Below are positions 24,715-34,140 of a DNA stretch of 64,000 nucleotides, in pieces. The stretch's first letter is position 1. Every line of letters starts with the position of its first letter. A model generated the notes under the pieces. The model was not told the DNA's origin. It did no database searches and saw only the letters and a list, made by a program, of their open reading frames with translations. Made by a program: the position numbers and the translations under genes. Origin of the DNA: Actinacidiphila yeochonensis CN732 (GTDB lineage Bacteria > Actinomycetota > Actinomycetes > Streptomycetales > Streptomycetaceae); NCBI RefSeq assembly GCF_000745345.1, contig NZ_JQNR01000004.1:930001-994000 (forward strand), given 5' to 3'.

Positions 24715-27700
24715 TCAGACGTTCCAGACCTGGAACTCCGAGACCTGGCCGGCGGGCCAGCCGGTGTTGTTGGTGAAGTTCAGCCGGAAGTAGCGCTGGC
24801 TGGTGGCGGTGAAGGTGATGGTGACGGTGTTGTTGCCGCTGTTCGGGTCGAAGGTGTAGTCCGCCGAGGACTTCACCGTGCTGAAGTTGGTGCCGTCGGT
24901 GCTGGCCAGCAGCGACAGCGTCTCGGTGCGCGCCCCCCAGCCGGCGGGCAGCTGGAGCACCACCCGGCTCGCGCTCTGCGCCGAGCCGAGGTCGACCTGG
25001 ACCCACTGCGGGAAGGCGTTGTTGGCGCTCTCCCAGTAGGTCGACTGGTTGCCGTCCGTCACGTTCGCGGACGGGTAGACGTCGTTGTGGCTGGACTCGC
25101 TGGTGGACTTGCCGAGCGCCAGGTTGGTGCTCACCGTGCCCGTACCGGTGCCCGAGAGGGCCACCGTGGTGGGGCTGTTGGAGGCGTTGCTGGTGACGGT
25201 GAGGGTGCCGGTGTGCGCGCCCGAGGCCAGCGGCGCGAAGGTCACGCTCACCGTGCAGGAGCCGCCCGCGGCGATGGACGTGCCGCAGGTGTTGGTCTGC
25301 TTGAAGTCACCGGTCACCGCGACCGAGGAGACCGCCGCGGCGGCGCTGCCGGAGTTGGAGACGGTGACGGTCTTGGCGGCGCTGGTGCTGCCGGGCGCCT
25401 GGTCGCTGAAGCTCAGCGACGTCGGGTTGGCGGCCAGCGTGGCCGAGGACGGTGTGGTGCCGCCGGCGGCCGGGAAGACCTCCAGGTCGGAGAGCTGCGC
25501 CTGGCTCCAGCCGGTGTTGGCGGTGATGTTGATCCGCACGTAACGGGCGGTGGCGGCGGTGAAGTTGATGGTCACCGTGTTGCCGGAGGCCGGATCGAAG
25601 GTGTAGTTGGCGGAGCCGGCGAGGTTGCTGAAGCTGTTGCCGTCGGTGGAGCCCTGGACGGACAGCGTCTGGGTGCGGGCCGCCCACGCGGTGGCCGGCG
25701 GCAGCTTGAGCACCACCTTGCCCACGGAGAAGTTCTGCCCGAGGTCGACCTGTGCCCACTGCGGGAAGGCTCCGGTGCTCTCCCAGTACGACGAGGCGTC
25801 GGCATCGGTGACGTTGGAGGACGGGTAGAGGCTGTTGGCGGAGCTGGCCGAAGTGGTCTTGCCCGCAGCGAGGTTGGTGTTGCTGTCGATGCCCGATCCG
25901 CTCAACCCCACGGTCAGCGGGCTGTTGTTGGCGTTGCTGGTGACGGTGAGCGTGCCGGTGCGGGAGCCGCCCGAGGTGGGCTTGAAGGTGACGCTGACGG
26001 TGCAGGTGGCGCCGACGGCCACGCTGGAGCAGGTGTTGGTCTGGGTGAAGTCGCCGGTCGCCGCCGCCGAGGAGACGGTCGCGGTGGTGGTGCCGGTGTT
26101 GGTGAGGGTGACCGTCTTGGCGGTGGCGCTGCTGCCCACCAGCGTGGCCGGGAAGGAGAGCGCGGACGGGTCGGCGCTGAGCACCGGGCCCGGCGCGGTG
26201 CCGGTGCCGGTCAGGGCGACCGTGCTGGTGGTGCCGCCGGCGTTGACGGTCAGGGTGCCGGTGCGGGCACCGGTGGCCGTCGGCTTGAAGGTGACGTTGA
26301 CGGTGCAGCTGCCGTTCGCCGCGATCGACGAGCCGCAGGTGCTGGTCTGGGTGAAGTCACCGGTCGCGGTGATCGAGGAGACCGCAGCGGCCGAGCCGGT
26401 CGGGTTGGAGACGGTGACGGCCTTGGCCGCGCTGGCCGAACCCGAGGCGACGGAGCCGAAGTCGAGCGCGCCGGGGGTGGCCGTCACGCCGGTCGGCGGG
26501 TAGGGCGGGAAGACCGGCGTGGGCCAGGCGCCGCAGAGCGGCGTCCCGCTGATCCCCGAGTTGCCGCCGCCGTCGGTGACCGCGAAGTTGCCGCCCTCGC
26601 AGCTGTAGACGGGTGAGGAGGCGCCGACGCCGGTCGCGGTCACGTTGGTGAACGACGCGGCGCCGCCGGTCTGCTCCTGGAGGGCGAACGTCCCGGTGCC
26701 TGCGATGGTGACGTTGTTGAGGTTCACCCCGCTGACGGTGCCCTCCACCCACTGCACGGCCTCGTACGGACTCTGCTCGATCAGCGCGTTGGAGACGTTG
26801 ATCGGTCCGGTGATGGAGCCCTGGCTGCCGTCGAACCACAACGCGCCCACCCCGAACTGCCAGTTGGGGTCGAGGCTGCCGTCGCGGATCAGCGTGTTGT
26901 TGCTGATCGTGGTGGTGCCGGTCGGCGTCGAGGTGAAGCGCTGGCCGACCTGGATGCCGCCGCCCTGGGCGAGGCCGGTGTCCTGCACGAGGTTGCCGCT
27001 CACCGTGTTGTCGTGGCCGCCGTAGATCGCGATGCCGTTGGCCAGGATCTGCTCCTGGACGGTGTTGTTGGTGATGGTGTCGTTGGCGTCGGCCCCCAGG
27101 CCGGAGTCCGCCCAGGTGGCGATGCCGTCGTCACCGGTGTTGCGGATGTCGCTGTTGGTCACCGAGGAGTTGGTGACCCCGCCGTGGAAGTTGATGCCGT
27201 CGGCGGTGGTGTCGCGGATGCGCATCCCGGAGAACGAGAGCTTGTCCATGGGGCCGTCCATCCAGGCGCCGACCTTCATGTGGTCGATCCAGAGGTTGGA
27301 CACCGTGGAGTTGCTGAGCGCGCCGCCGATGCCGTTCACCTGCGCGCTGTCGTCGCGCTCCTGGACGTTGCCGAAGATGGCGAAGTTCTGCAGGTGCACG
27401 TTGGTGCTGGGGTTGGGGGCGGAGTTGCCGTAGAAGCCGGGCGCGGTGCCGGTGACGGTCGAGTACCACATGCCGGCGCCCGCGATCGTCACGTTGTTGA
27501 CCGCAATGTGCCCGGGGACGTTGTACGTGCCCGGCGGGATCCACACGGTGCCGCCCGAACCGGCCGCGCTGATCGCGGCGTTGAACGCGGCGGTGGAGTC
27601 GCCCGCGCCGGTCGCGTCGGCGCCCTCGCTGGTCACCGAGACCGAGCCGGACGGCTGCGACAGGGCCGAGCCGACGTTCTCGAAGTCGGCGAAGTCGACG

Positions 27701-28284
27701 GTGTACGAGGACGCCGTGTCCTCGGAGTCGACCTGGAGCGTGAAGGTGGTGCCGGCCGGATACGTGGTGGAGAAGAGCCGGTGCGCCTCGTCGTAGAAGT
27801 GGTGCTGGTTGCTGCCCGGCGAGTTGGTGAACGGGTAGCTGCCGTAGTACCAGCTGTAGGCGTTGGTGAGGTTGAAGTCGGTCTGCTTGGTGCCGTTGAC
27901 ATACAGCGACAGCGGGGCGGTGTAGACCGAACCGCCGGACGTGTCGGGGATGCTGTAGCGGAAGTCGATCGAGTTGGTCGCCACCGGGGTGGTGAACGTG
28001 ACGTACTTGCCGCCCCCCTGGAGGGTGACCGCCTTGCGGTACGAGGCTTCGTCGGCGAGCTGTCCGTAGGCGAAACTCGGCCCGATCACCGTTCCGTTGG
28101 TGGCCGAGTTCTCCGCCTGCACCTCGACGTAGGGCAGGCTCGCGCCGCTTCCGCCGGTGGCCACCGCCGGGGTCGCCGCGGTGGCGGGCTGGCCGGTCAG
28201 CGCGAGTACACCGCCCGCGGCGAGCACCGCGGTGGTCCCGCCCACCGCGACTGCTCGTCTGAGCGCTCTCAGGGCCTGGAACAT
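24715..28284 (-). CDS. Secreted GH87-like alpha-1,3-glucanase (mycodextranase type) with repeat modules
   Basis: This 1189-residue exoenzyme has a signal peptide (1-37), a beta-sandwich carbohydrate-binding-like module opening VEVQAENS (52-205), and a parallel beta-helix (about 212-590, GADATGAGDSTAAFNAAI, then many N-x-T/S turns). These are followed by three choice-of-anchor/ASH-like Ig modules (about 600-690, 700-790, 945-1045) and two discoidin (F5/8C) modules (about 800-935 and 1050-1189). Asp362 (ADGINFHGG) and Asp385/Asp386 (NTGDDGIATW) have the same 23/24 spacing as the catalytic Asp triad I recall for GH87 alpha-1,3-glucanases, so hydrolysis of alpha-1,3-glucan, for instance of fungal walls, is likely. 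ATG 28284 follows GAGAGGAG. A 20-bp hairpin ends the gene. Confidence 0.75.
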   Translation of the reverse strand: MFQALRALRRAVAVGGTTAVLAAGGVLALTGQPATAATPAVATGGSGASLPYVEVQAENSATNGTVIGPSFAYGQLADEASYRKAVTLQGGGKYVTFTTPVATNSIDFRYSIPDTSGGSVYTAPLSLYVNGTKQTDFNLTNAYSWYYGSYPFTNSPGSNQHHFYDEAHRLFSTTYPAGTTFTLQVDSEDTASSYTVDFADFENVGSALSQPSGSVSVTSEGADATGAGDSTAAFNAAISAAGSGGTVWIPPGTYNVPGHIAVNNVTIAGAGMWYSTVTGTAPGFYGNSAPNPSTNVHLQNFAIFGNVQERDDSAQVNGIGGALSNSTVSNLWIDHMKVGAWMDGPMDKLSFSGMRIRDTTADGINFHGGVTNSSVTNSDIRNTGDDGIATWADSGLGADANDTITNNTVQEQILANGIAIYGGHDNTVSGNLVQDTGLAQGGGIQVGQRFTSTPTGTTTISNNTLIRDGSLDPNWQFGVGALWFDGSQGSITGPINVSNALIEQSPYEAVQWVEGTVSGVNLNNVTIAGTGTFALQEQTGGAASFTNVTATGVGASSPVYSCEGGNFAVTDGGGNSGISGTPLCGAWPTPVFPPYPPTGVTATPGALDFGSVASGSASAAKAVTVSNPTGSAAAVSSITATGDFTQTSTCGSSIAANGSCTVNVTFKPTATGARTGTLTVNAGGTTSTVALTGTGTAPGPVLSADPSALSFPATLVGSSATAKTVTLTNTGTTTATVSSAAATGDFTQTNTCSSVAVGATCTVSVTFKPTSGGSRTGTLTVTSNANNSPLTVGLSGSGIDSNTNLAAGKTTSASSANSLYPSSNVTDADASSYWESTGAFPQWAQVDLGQNFSVGKVVLKLPPATAWAARTQTLSVQGSTDGNSFSNLAGSANYTFDPASGNTVTINFTAATARYVRINITANTGWSQAQLSDLEVFPAAGGTTPSSATLAANPTSLSFSDQAPGSTSAAKTVTVSNSGSAAAAVSSVAVTGDFKQTNTCGTSIAAGGSCTVSVTFAPLASGAHTGTLTVTSNASNSPTTVALSGTGTGTVSTNLALGKSTSESSHNDVYPSANVTDGNQSTYWESANNAFPQWVQVDLGSAQSASRVVLQLPAGWGARTETLSLLASTDGTNFSTVKSSADYTFDPNSGNNTVTITFTATSQRYFRLNFTNNTGWPAGQVSEFQVWNV

Positions 28285-29007
28285 CTGCTGCTCCTCTCGA
28301 CACGGAGGGCCTCGGGCCGTCCGGATGCCGTCAGGTGTCCGATGTGCGTATGCCGGCGGGCCCGTCGTGGCGCCCGCCCGCGCGAGCCGGCGTGGCGGCC
28401 GGTGCGCGCGGCGGCTGGTGCCGGCCCGGGTACCGCCGGGATGGCGTGGCGGTACCCGGGCCGGTGCTGGAGGTGGGCGCCGCACCCGCGTGGAGGGCGG
28501 ATGCGTGCCGGGGTGCTGAGCCGTGGGCGGGCGCGGCCGCGGGTGCCGCGGCGGCGCGGTTCCGGGACGGAAGCCGTCCGGGGTGTGGGCCTTGGGGATG
28601 TGGGGGGCTTTCGGGGTCTCGCGGGGTGGGGCCGGCGAGATGTGGGTGGGGGTGAGGCGGCGACGCAAGGGGAACCGTAGCCACCTCGACACGCGTACGC
28701 AATATTCAGACGCATCTCTGTTACATCCAAACTTTCCACTGAAAGTTCCGGAGTTCCTGCCCTCGGCGGTGGTCCTCGCCGCCACCCGGCGCGCCGCGGG
28801 CGGTCCGCGCCGACCCGTGCGGTAGACGTGGGATGACGCGCGGCCGCCCGCGGTGCAGACGGCGTCCCCGTCGCGTCGCCTGCCGGTACAGGGCGGTAGG
28901 TGCCGGTATGCGCCGCCACGCAGGGGTACACGGGCGGTACGGGCGGTACGGGCAGGACGGGTGGTACGCGGGGGAGCAGGCGGGTCCGAGGAGCGGGAGG
29001 CAGGTCC
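28285..29007. other. Divergent intergenic region with a spaced inverted repeat
   Basis: No gene is seen in these 723 bases. AACTTTC-CACT-GAAAGTT (28730-28747) is a perfect 7-bp inverted repeat in an unusually A/T-rich patch (28690-28750) that probably holds the promoter of the leftward glucanase, giving a long leader of roughly 400 nt. The segment 28385-28680 is G/C-rich and featureless. Nine-base iterons (28931-28966) lie at the other end. Confidence 0.45.
28931..28966 (+). repeat. Four 9-bp tandem iterons before the SDR-photolyase genes
   Basis: CGGGCGGTA, CGGGCGGTA, CGGGCAGGA and CGGGTGGTA follow each other without gaps and end 41 bp before the ATG at 29008. Ungapped direct repeats in a promoter or leader are a frequent form of activator site. 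Confidence 0.6.
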
Positions 29008-30649
29008 ATGAGCAGCGGTTCGGCCGGCCGCGACGGCGGCACGCCCCCGGAGCCGGAGGGTCGGCGGGACGGGCCCACGCCGCCCCGGAGCCGGGCCCGG
29101 CGCGGGCGGCGGCGCGGGTTCCGGCGCGGACCCCGGCGGCCGGTCGCTGTGCCTGGTCACCGGCGCCACCGGGTACATCGGCGGGCGGCTGGTCCCCGAA
29201 CTGCTCGACCGCGGCCACCGGGTGCGCTGCCTGGCCCGCACCCCCGCCAAACTGCGCGACCACCCCTGGGCCGGCCGGATCGACGTGGCCGCCGGCGACG
29301 TGACCGACCCGGCGGCCGTGGCCGAGGCGATGCGGGGCGTCGACACCGCCTACTACCTCGTGCACACCCTCGGCGGCGGCCCCGACTTCGAGGAGACCGA
29401 CCGCCGTGCCGCCCGGATCTTCGGCGAGCAGGCCAGAGCCGCCGGGGTGCGCCGTATCGTCTACCTCGGCGGCCTGACCCCGCCCGGCGTCCCCGAAGCC
29501 GACCTCTCCCCGCACCTGCGCTCGCGCGCCCAGGTGGGCGAGATCCTGCTGGGCTCCGGCGTGCCCACCGCCGTGCTGCGCGCCGCCGTCGTCATCGGCT
29601 CCGGCTCGGCCTCCTTCGAGATGCTGCGCTACCTCACCGAGCGGCTGCCGGTCATGGTCACCCCCCGCTGGGTGCGCACCCGCATCCAGCCCATCGCCGT
29701 CCGCGACGTGCTGCGCATCCTCGCCGGCTGCGCCCACCTGCCGTCCGAGGTCAGCCGCGCCTTCGACATCGGCGGTCCGGACATCCTGACGTACCGTCAG
29801 ATGATGTTGCGGTACGCCGCCGTGGCCGGACTGCGCCGCCGGGTCATCATCCCGCTGCCGGTGCTCACCCCGGGCCTGTCCAGCCTGTGGGTCGGCCTGG
29901 TCACCCCCGTGCCCAGCTCCCTAGCCCGGCCGCTGGCCGAGTCGCTGCGGTACGAAGTGGTCAGCCACGACCGCGACATCACCGCCTACGTGCCCGACCC
30001 GCCCGGCCACCCGATCGGCTTCGACGACTCGGTACGCCTCGCCCTCCAGCGCATCCGCGAGGCCCAGGTCGTCACCCGCTGGTCCTCCGCCGCCGTGCCC
30101 GGCGCGCCCAGCGACCCGCTGCCCACCGACCCGGACTGGGCCGGCGGCAGCCTCTACACCGACACGCGCGAACAGCTCGTCGACGCCTCCCCCGACGCGC
30201 TGTGGCGGGTCGTCGAGGGCATCGGCGGCGACAACGGCTGGTACTCCATGGAGCCGGCGTGGGCGGTGCGCGGCCTGCTCGACCGGCTCGCCGGCGGCGT
30301 CGGACTGCGCCGCGGCCGGCGCGACGCCGTCCGGCTGCGGGTCGGGGACTCCCTCGACTTCTGGCGGGTGGAGGAGATCGAGCCGGGCCGGCTGCTGCGG
30401 CTGCGGGCCGAGATGCGGCTGCCGGGTCTGGCCTGGCTGGAGATGTGCGTCGACCCCGCCCCCGGCGGCCGGTCCCGCTACCACCAGCGCGCGGTCTTCC
30501 ACCCGCGCGGCCTGGCCGGACACGCCTACTGGTGGAGCGTCGCCCCCTTCCACGCCTTCGTCTTCGGCGGCATGGCGCGCAACATCGCCCGCGCCGCCGC
30601 CGATCCCGCCGTCCGGCCGGCCGCCCCGCCCCCCGGAGCACACCCGTGA
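29008..30649 (+). CDS. SDR-type NAD(P)-binding protein fused to DUF2867, with a probable frameshift near the start
   Basis: The N-terminal half is an atypical SDR of the NmrA/NAD-binding type (LCLVTGATGYIGGRLVPELL, then TAYYLVHTLGGGPDFEETDR and RIVYLGGL). The C-terminal 160 residues are a DUF2867 domain (YTDTREQLVDASPDALWRVV, AYWWSVAPFHAFVFGGMARN). The reaction is unknown. The conserved frame has no ATG or GTG before the Rossmann loop. The ATG at 29008 has a fine GGGAGG site but is in another frame; removing one C from the CCCC run at 29083-29086 joins it cleanly to PGAGPGAGGGAGSGADPGGR and the Rossmann loop. A photolyase follows after 74 bp, as expected for a light- or oxidation-linked pair. 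Confidence 0.75.
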
Positions 30650-30723
30650 GCCCCCGTGACCCCCCGTAGCCCTGTGTACCCCGTCATCCACGAACCCCCA
30701 GCGAGCCCCCTGTGAGCCCCCCC

Positions 30724-32103
30724 ATGACCACCGCAGTCGTCCTGTTCACCGCCGACCTGCGGCTGCACGACCACCCGCCGCTGAGCACCGCCCTGCGCCA
30801 CTGCGACGAGGTGCTGCCGCTGTTCGTCCGCGATCCGGCCGTGGACTCCGCCGGGTTCGCCGCCCCCAACCGGCTGGCCTTCCTCGCCGACTGCCTCGCC
30901 GACCTCGACGCCGGGCTGCGCGAGCGCGGCGGCCGGCTCGTGCTGCGCCACGGCGACACCGTCGAGGAGACCGCCAGGGCCGCCGCCGAGACGGGCGCCG
31001 CCGCCGTCTACACCGCCGCCGGCACCAGCGCCTACGCCCACCGCAGAGAGCGGCGGCTGCGGGCCGCGCTGGAGGGCGACGGGCGGCGGCTGGAGGTGCT
31101 GGACGCCGTCACCACCGCCCTCGCGCCCGGCGCCGTCACCCCCGCCTCCTCCGACCACTTCGCCGTCTTCACGCCCTACTTCCGCCAGTGGTCGGCGGCG
31201 CCGCAGCGGTCACCGGGGGGCGCTCCGCGCCGCGTCCCGGTCCCCGACGGGCCCGGCTCCGCGCCGCTGCCCGACCGCGCGAAGACCGCCGGCGCCTCGC
31301 CCGCGCTGGCCCGCGGCGGCGAGAGGGAGGCCCGCCGGCGGCTCACCGCCTGGCTGCGCTCGGCCGCCGACTCCTACGAGGACCGCCACGACGACCTCGC
31401 CGGCGACGCCACCTCCCGGCTCTCCCCGCACCTGCACTTCGGCACCCTCTCGGCCGCCGAGACCGTGGCCCGGGCCCGTGCCCGGGGCGGCCCCGGCGCC
31501 GAGGCGTTCGTCCGCCAGGTCGCCTGGCGCGACTTCAACCAGCAGCTCCTGGACGCCCGTCCGGCCGCCGCCCACGACGACTACCGCACCCGGGAGGACC
31601 GTTGGCGTCCCCCCTCCGGCGCGGCCGCCGCCGACCTCGAAGCGTGGCGGGCGGGCCGGACCGGCTACCCGGTCGTCGACGCGGCCATGCGGCAACTGCG
31701 CCACGAGGGGTGGATGCACAACCGGGGACGGCTGCTGACCGCGAGCTTCCTCACCAAGACCCTCTACATCGAATGGCGCGCGGGCGCCCGCCACTTCCTC
31801 GACCTGCTGGTCGACGGCGACGTGGCCAACAACCAGCTGAACTGGCAGTGGGTGGCCGGCACCGGAACCGACACCCGGCCCAACCGGGTGCTCAACCCGA
31901 TCCGGCAGGCCCGCCGCTTCGACCCCGACGGCGGCTACGTACGACGCTGGGTACCCGAACTCGCCGGTGTGGCCGGGGCGGCCGTCCACGAGCCGTGGCG
32001 GCTGCCGGCGGGGGAGCGGTCCGGGCTGGACTACCCGGAGCCGGTGGTGGACCTCGCCGAGGGGCTCGCCCGGTTCCGCACGGCCCGGGGGCTGCGCACC
32101 TGA
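30724..32103 (+). CDS. phr: Deoxyribodipyrimidine photolyase
   Basis: This 459-residue FAD enzyme uses blue light to split cyclobutane pyrimidine dimers in DNA. The N-terminal alpha/beta antenna domain opens VVLFTADLRLHDHPPL. The FAD domain has the family run AFVRQVAWRDFNQQLL, MRQLRHEGWMHNRGRLLTAS, FLTKTLYIEWRAG and DVANNQLNWQWVAGTG, then NPIRQARRFDPDG. Length is normal for class I CPD photolyases. ATG 30724 is chosen; a GTG at 30712 is also in frame and neither has a clear ribosome site. It follows the SDR-DUF2867 gene, and they are probably co-transcribed. Confidence 0.92.
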   Translation: MTTAVVLFTADLRLHDHPPLSTALRHCDEVLPLFVRDPAVDSAGFAAPNRLAFLADCLADLDAGLRERGGRLVLRHGDTVEETARAAAETGAAAVYTAAGTSAYAHRRERRLRAALEGDGRRLEVLDAVTTALAPGAVTPASSDHFAVFTPYFRQWSAAPQRSPGGAPRRVPVPDGPGSAPLPDRAKTAGASPALARGGEREARRRLTAWLRSAADSYEDRHDDLAGDATSRLSPHLHFGTLSAAETVARARARGGPGAEAFVRQVAWRDFNQQLLDARPAAAHDDYRTREDRWRPPSGAAAADLEAWRAGRTGYPVVDAAMRQLRHEGWMHNRGRLLTASFLTKTLYIEWRAGARHFLDLLVDGDVANNQLNWQWVAGTGTDTRPNRVLNPIRQARRFDPDGGYVRRWVPELAGVAGAAVHEPWRLPAGERSGLDYPEPVVDLAEGLARFRTARGLRT

Positions 32104-32191
32104 CGGTCGTGGACCGCGCGGGCCCCTCGCGCGGCGCGGGGACGTCACGGGCCCGTCCGGGGGAAGGCGGCTCGCCCGGTGGGAGCCGCAC

Positions 32192-32223
32192 TTGCGCTGG
32201 AGTCCACTCCAGCTCCTAGCCTC
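32192..32223 (+). promoter_or_regulatory. MerR-type promoter with operator in a long spacer; leaderless transcript likely
   Basis: TTGCGC (32192-32197) and TAGCCT (32218-32223) are 20 bp apart, and the palindrome GCTGGAGTCCACTCCAGC (32196-32213) fills the spacer. Overlong spacers with a central dyad are typical of MerR-family activation. The -10 ends six bases before the ATG at 32229, so the mRNA probably starts at or next to the start codon. The MerR gene for it is not adjacent. Confidence 0.7.
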
Positions 32224-32228
32224 GTCGC

Positions 32229-33191
32229 ATGACGACACCACAACGCCCCATCAACTCCGGTTTCGGCGCCACCAGCACGGCCACCGAGGTGCTGGACGGT
32301 ATCGACCTCTCCGGCCGCCTCGCCCTGGTCACGGGCGGCTACTCGGGCCTCGGTCTGGAGACCACCCGCGCGCTGGCCGCCGCCGGCGCGCACGTCGTCG
32401 TGCCCGCCCGCCGGCCGGACACTGCCAAGGAGGCGCTGGCCGCCATCCCCGACACCGAGGTGGACGAGCTGGACCTCGCCGACCTCGACAGCGTGGCCCG
32501 CTTCGCCGACCGGTTCCTCGCCTCCGGCCGCGACCTCGACATCGTCATCGACTCGGCCGCCGTCATGGCCTGCCCGGAAACCCGCGTCGGCCCGGGCTGG
32601 GAGGCCCAGTTCGCCACCAACCACCTGGGCCACTTCGCCCTGGTGAACCGCCTCCTCCCGGCGATCGAGCGGAACGGCGGCGGCCGCGTCGTCTCCGTCT
32701 CCTCCATCGGCCACCACAACTCGGCCATTCGCTGGGACGACCTCCACTTCACCACCGGCTACGACAAGTGGGTCGCCTACGGGCAGGCCAAGACCGCCAA
32801 CGCGCTCTTCGCCCGGCAGCTCGACACCCTCGCCGCCGACCGGGGCGTGCGGGCCTTCTCGCTCCACCCCGGCGGCATCCTCACCCCGCTCCAGCGCCAC
32901 CTGCCCAAGCAGGAGATGGTCGACCGCGGCTGGATCGACGCCGACGGCAAGCCGCTGAACCCGGCCGGCTTCAAGACCCCGGAGCAGGGCGCCGCCACCC
33001 AGGTGTGGGCCGCCACCTCACCGCGGCTGGACGGCCTGGGCGGCGTCTACCTGGAGGACTGCGAGATCGCCCTGCCCACGGCGCCGGGCGAGCGGACGGG
33101 CGTCAGGGAATGGGCCACCGACCCGGAGCAGGCCGCCCGGCTGTGGGCGCTGTCCGCCGAGCTGACCGGCGTGGACGCCTTCGCCGCGTGA
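32229..33191 (+). CDS. Short-chain dehydrogenase/reductase
   Basis: This 320-residue classical SDR has the cofactor loop VTGGYSGLGLE (about residues 35-45), the NNAG-type segment (DSAAVMA), the catalytic Ser in VVSVSSIGHH and the Tyr/Lys pair in YGQAKTANALF. Such proteins oxidise or reduce alcohols and carbonyls with NAD(P); the substrate is unknown. The 22-residue N-terminal extension before the sheet is common in actinobacterial relatives. There is no ribosome site, which fits the leaderless transcript predicted from the MerR-type promoter just upstream. Confidence 0.88.
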   Translation: MTTPQRPINSGFGATSTATEVLDGIDLSGRLALVTGGYSGLGLETTRALAAAGAHVVVPARRPDTAKEALAAIPDTEVDELDLADLDSVARFADRFLASGRDLDIVIDSAAVMACPETRVGPGWEAQFATNHLGHFALVNRLLPAIERNGGGRVVSVSSIGHHNSAIRWDDLHFTTGYDKWVAYGQAKTANALFARQLDTLAADRGVRAFSLHPGGILTPLQRHLPKQEMVDRGWIDADGKPLNPAGFKTPEQGAATQVWAATSPRLDGLGGVYLEDCEIALPTAPGERTGVREWATDPEQAARLWALSAELTGVDAFAA

Positions 33192-33231
33192 CCTGGCGCG
33201 GCCGGGGGCGCGGCCGGCGCCGCCCGAGCGC

Positions 33232-33283
33232 CGCGCCGCCCGCCCTCCCACCGGACCGATCCGGCCGGAGGGCGGGCGGCGCG
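33232..33283. terminator. 17-bp perfect hairpin between convergent genes
   Basis: The arm 33232-33248 (CGCGCCGCCCGCCCTCC) pairs exactly with 33267-33283; the loop holds a smaller inverted repeat around CCGGA...TCCGG. It lies between the ends of the SDR gene and the secreted-protein gene and should serve both. Confidence 0.8.
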
Positions 33284-33297
33284 CGGGGAGCCGCGGC

Positions 33298-34140
33298 TCA
33301 GGAGGTCGGGCGGTAGGAGTAGACGGTCGTGGCCACCTCGCACACGCTCGGCGGCACGATCTCCACCCGCAGCACCTTCGCCGCGGTGTCGTAGTCGACG
33401 CCCTCCGTCTCGAACGTGCCGGAGCACAGGCTCTGCTGGGGGAGCTGGAAGAGGCCGGTGACGTGCCCGGTGACCGGTGTGCCGTCGAGGGCGTGCGGCA
33501 GGTCGACCTCGAAGACGTCCTTCGTGGCGTCGTCGGAGGCGCAGACCAGGCTGGTCGGGCCGGTGAAGTCGCAGCCCTGCACGTCGTCCACGGCCGTGTC
33601 CAGTGTGATCTGCCCGGCCTGTGCCAGCGTGCCGCCGGTGGACGGGGTGGCGGGGTTGGTCAGCGGCGCGGGGAACACCTGGAGCCGGTCCATCTGCCCC
33701 CACTCGCCGGCCACCAGCCACTGGGCGTCCGGCGAGACGGTGGCGAAGGAGTTGTTCAGCATCTCTCCCGCGTCCAGCGGATGGGTGTAGTCGTAACTCT
33801 GCCCGGACGGCGTGGTGACCTCGAACATCTTGGACGTGGCGCTGTCGCCGCCCTGGTAGGCGTCGAAGACGTAGCCGCCGGCGATGTCGGGGTCGCCCAC
33901 GTGGTTCCAGCCCTGGACCCGCAGGCGCAGCGGGACGGAGCCCAGCCCCCGGGTGAGCAGGGAGCCGTCGGCGCGGGTGGCGATGCCCTCGCCGCCGGTG
34001 AGCGAGTCGACGGTGGAGCTGCCGGCGGCCGTCCACCCGGCGGGCGCGGCGGCGTGCGAGGCGGTGGTGCCGGCCGCGACGAGGGCGGCGGCCGCGGCGA
34101 GGGTGAGTGCGGCGCGGCTGAGCAGGGCGTGAGCGGTCAA
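33298..34140 (-). CDS. Secreted protein of unknown function, propeller-like repeats, TTG start
   Basis: The 280-residue protein has a signal peptide (LTAHALLSRAALTLAAAAAL, cleavage near ASHA-AP). The mature part contains spaced VFDAYQGGDS, TVSPDAQWLVAGEWGQMDRL and DVQGCDFTGPTSLVCASDD segments that look like beta-propeller blades, and four cysteines. No enzyme motif is recognised. The TTG at 34140 is chosen because GGAGG stands 5 nt before it and the signal peptide begins there; upstream frame has no signal or site. The 34141-34537 stretch beyond it holds no gene that I can recognise. Confidence 0.65.
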   Translation of the reverse strand: MTAHALLSRAALTLAAAAALVAAGTTASHAAAPAGWTAAGSSTVDSLTGGEGIATRADGSLLTRGLGSVPLRLRVQGWNHVGDPDIAGGYVFDAYQGGDSATSKMFEVTTPSGQSYDYTHPLDAGEMLNNSFATVSPDAQWLVAGEWGQMDRLQVFPAPLTNPATPSTGGTLAQAGQITLDTAVDDVQGCDFTGPTSLVCASDDATKDVFEVDLPHALDGTPVTGHVTGLFQLPQQSLCSGTFETEGVDYDTAAKVLRVEIVPPSVCEVATTVYSYRPTS

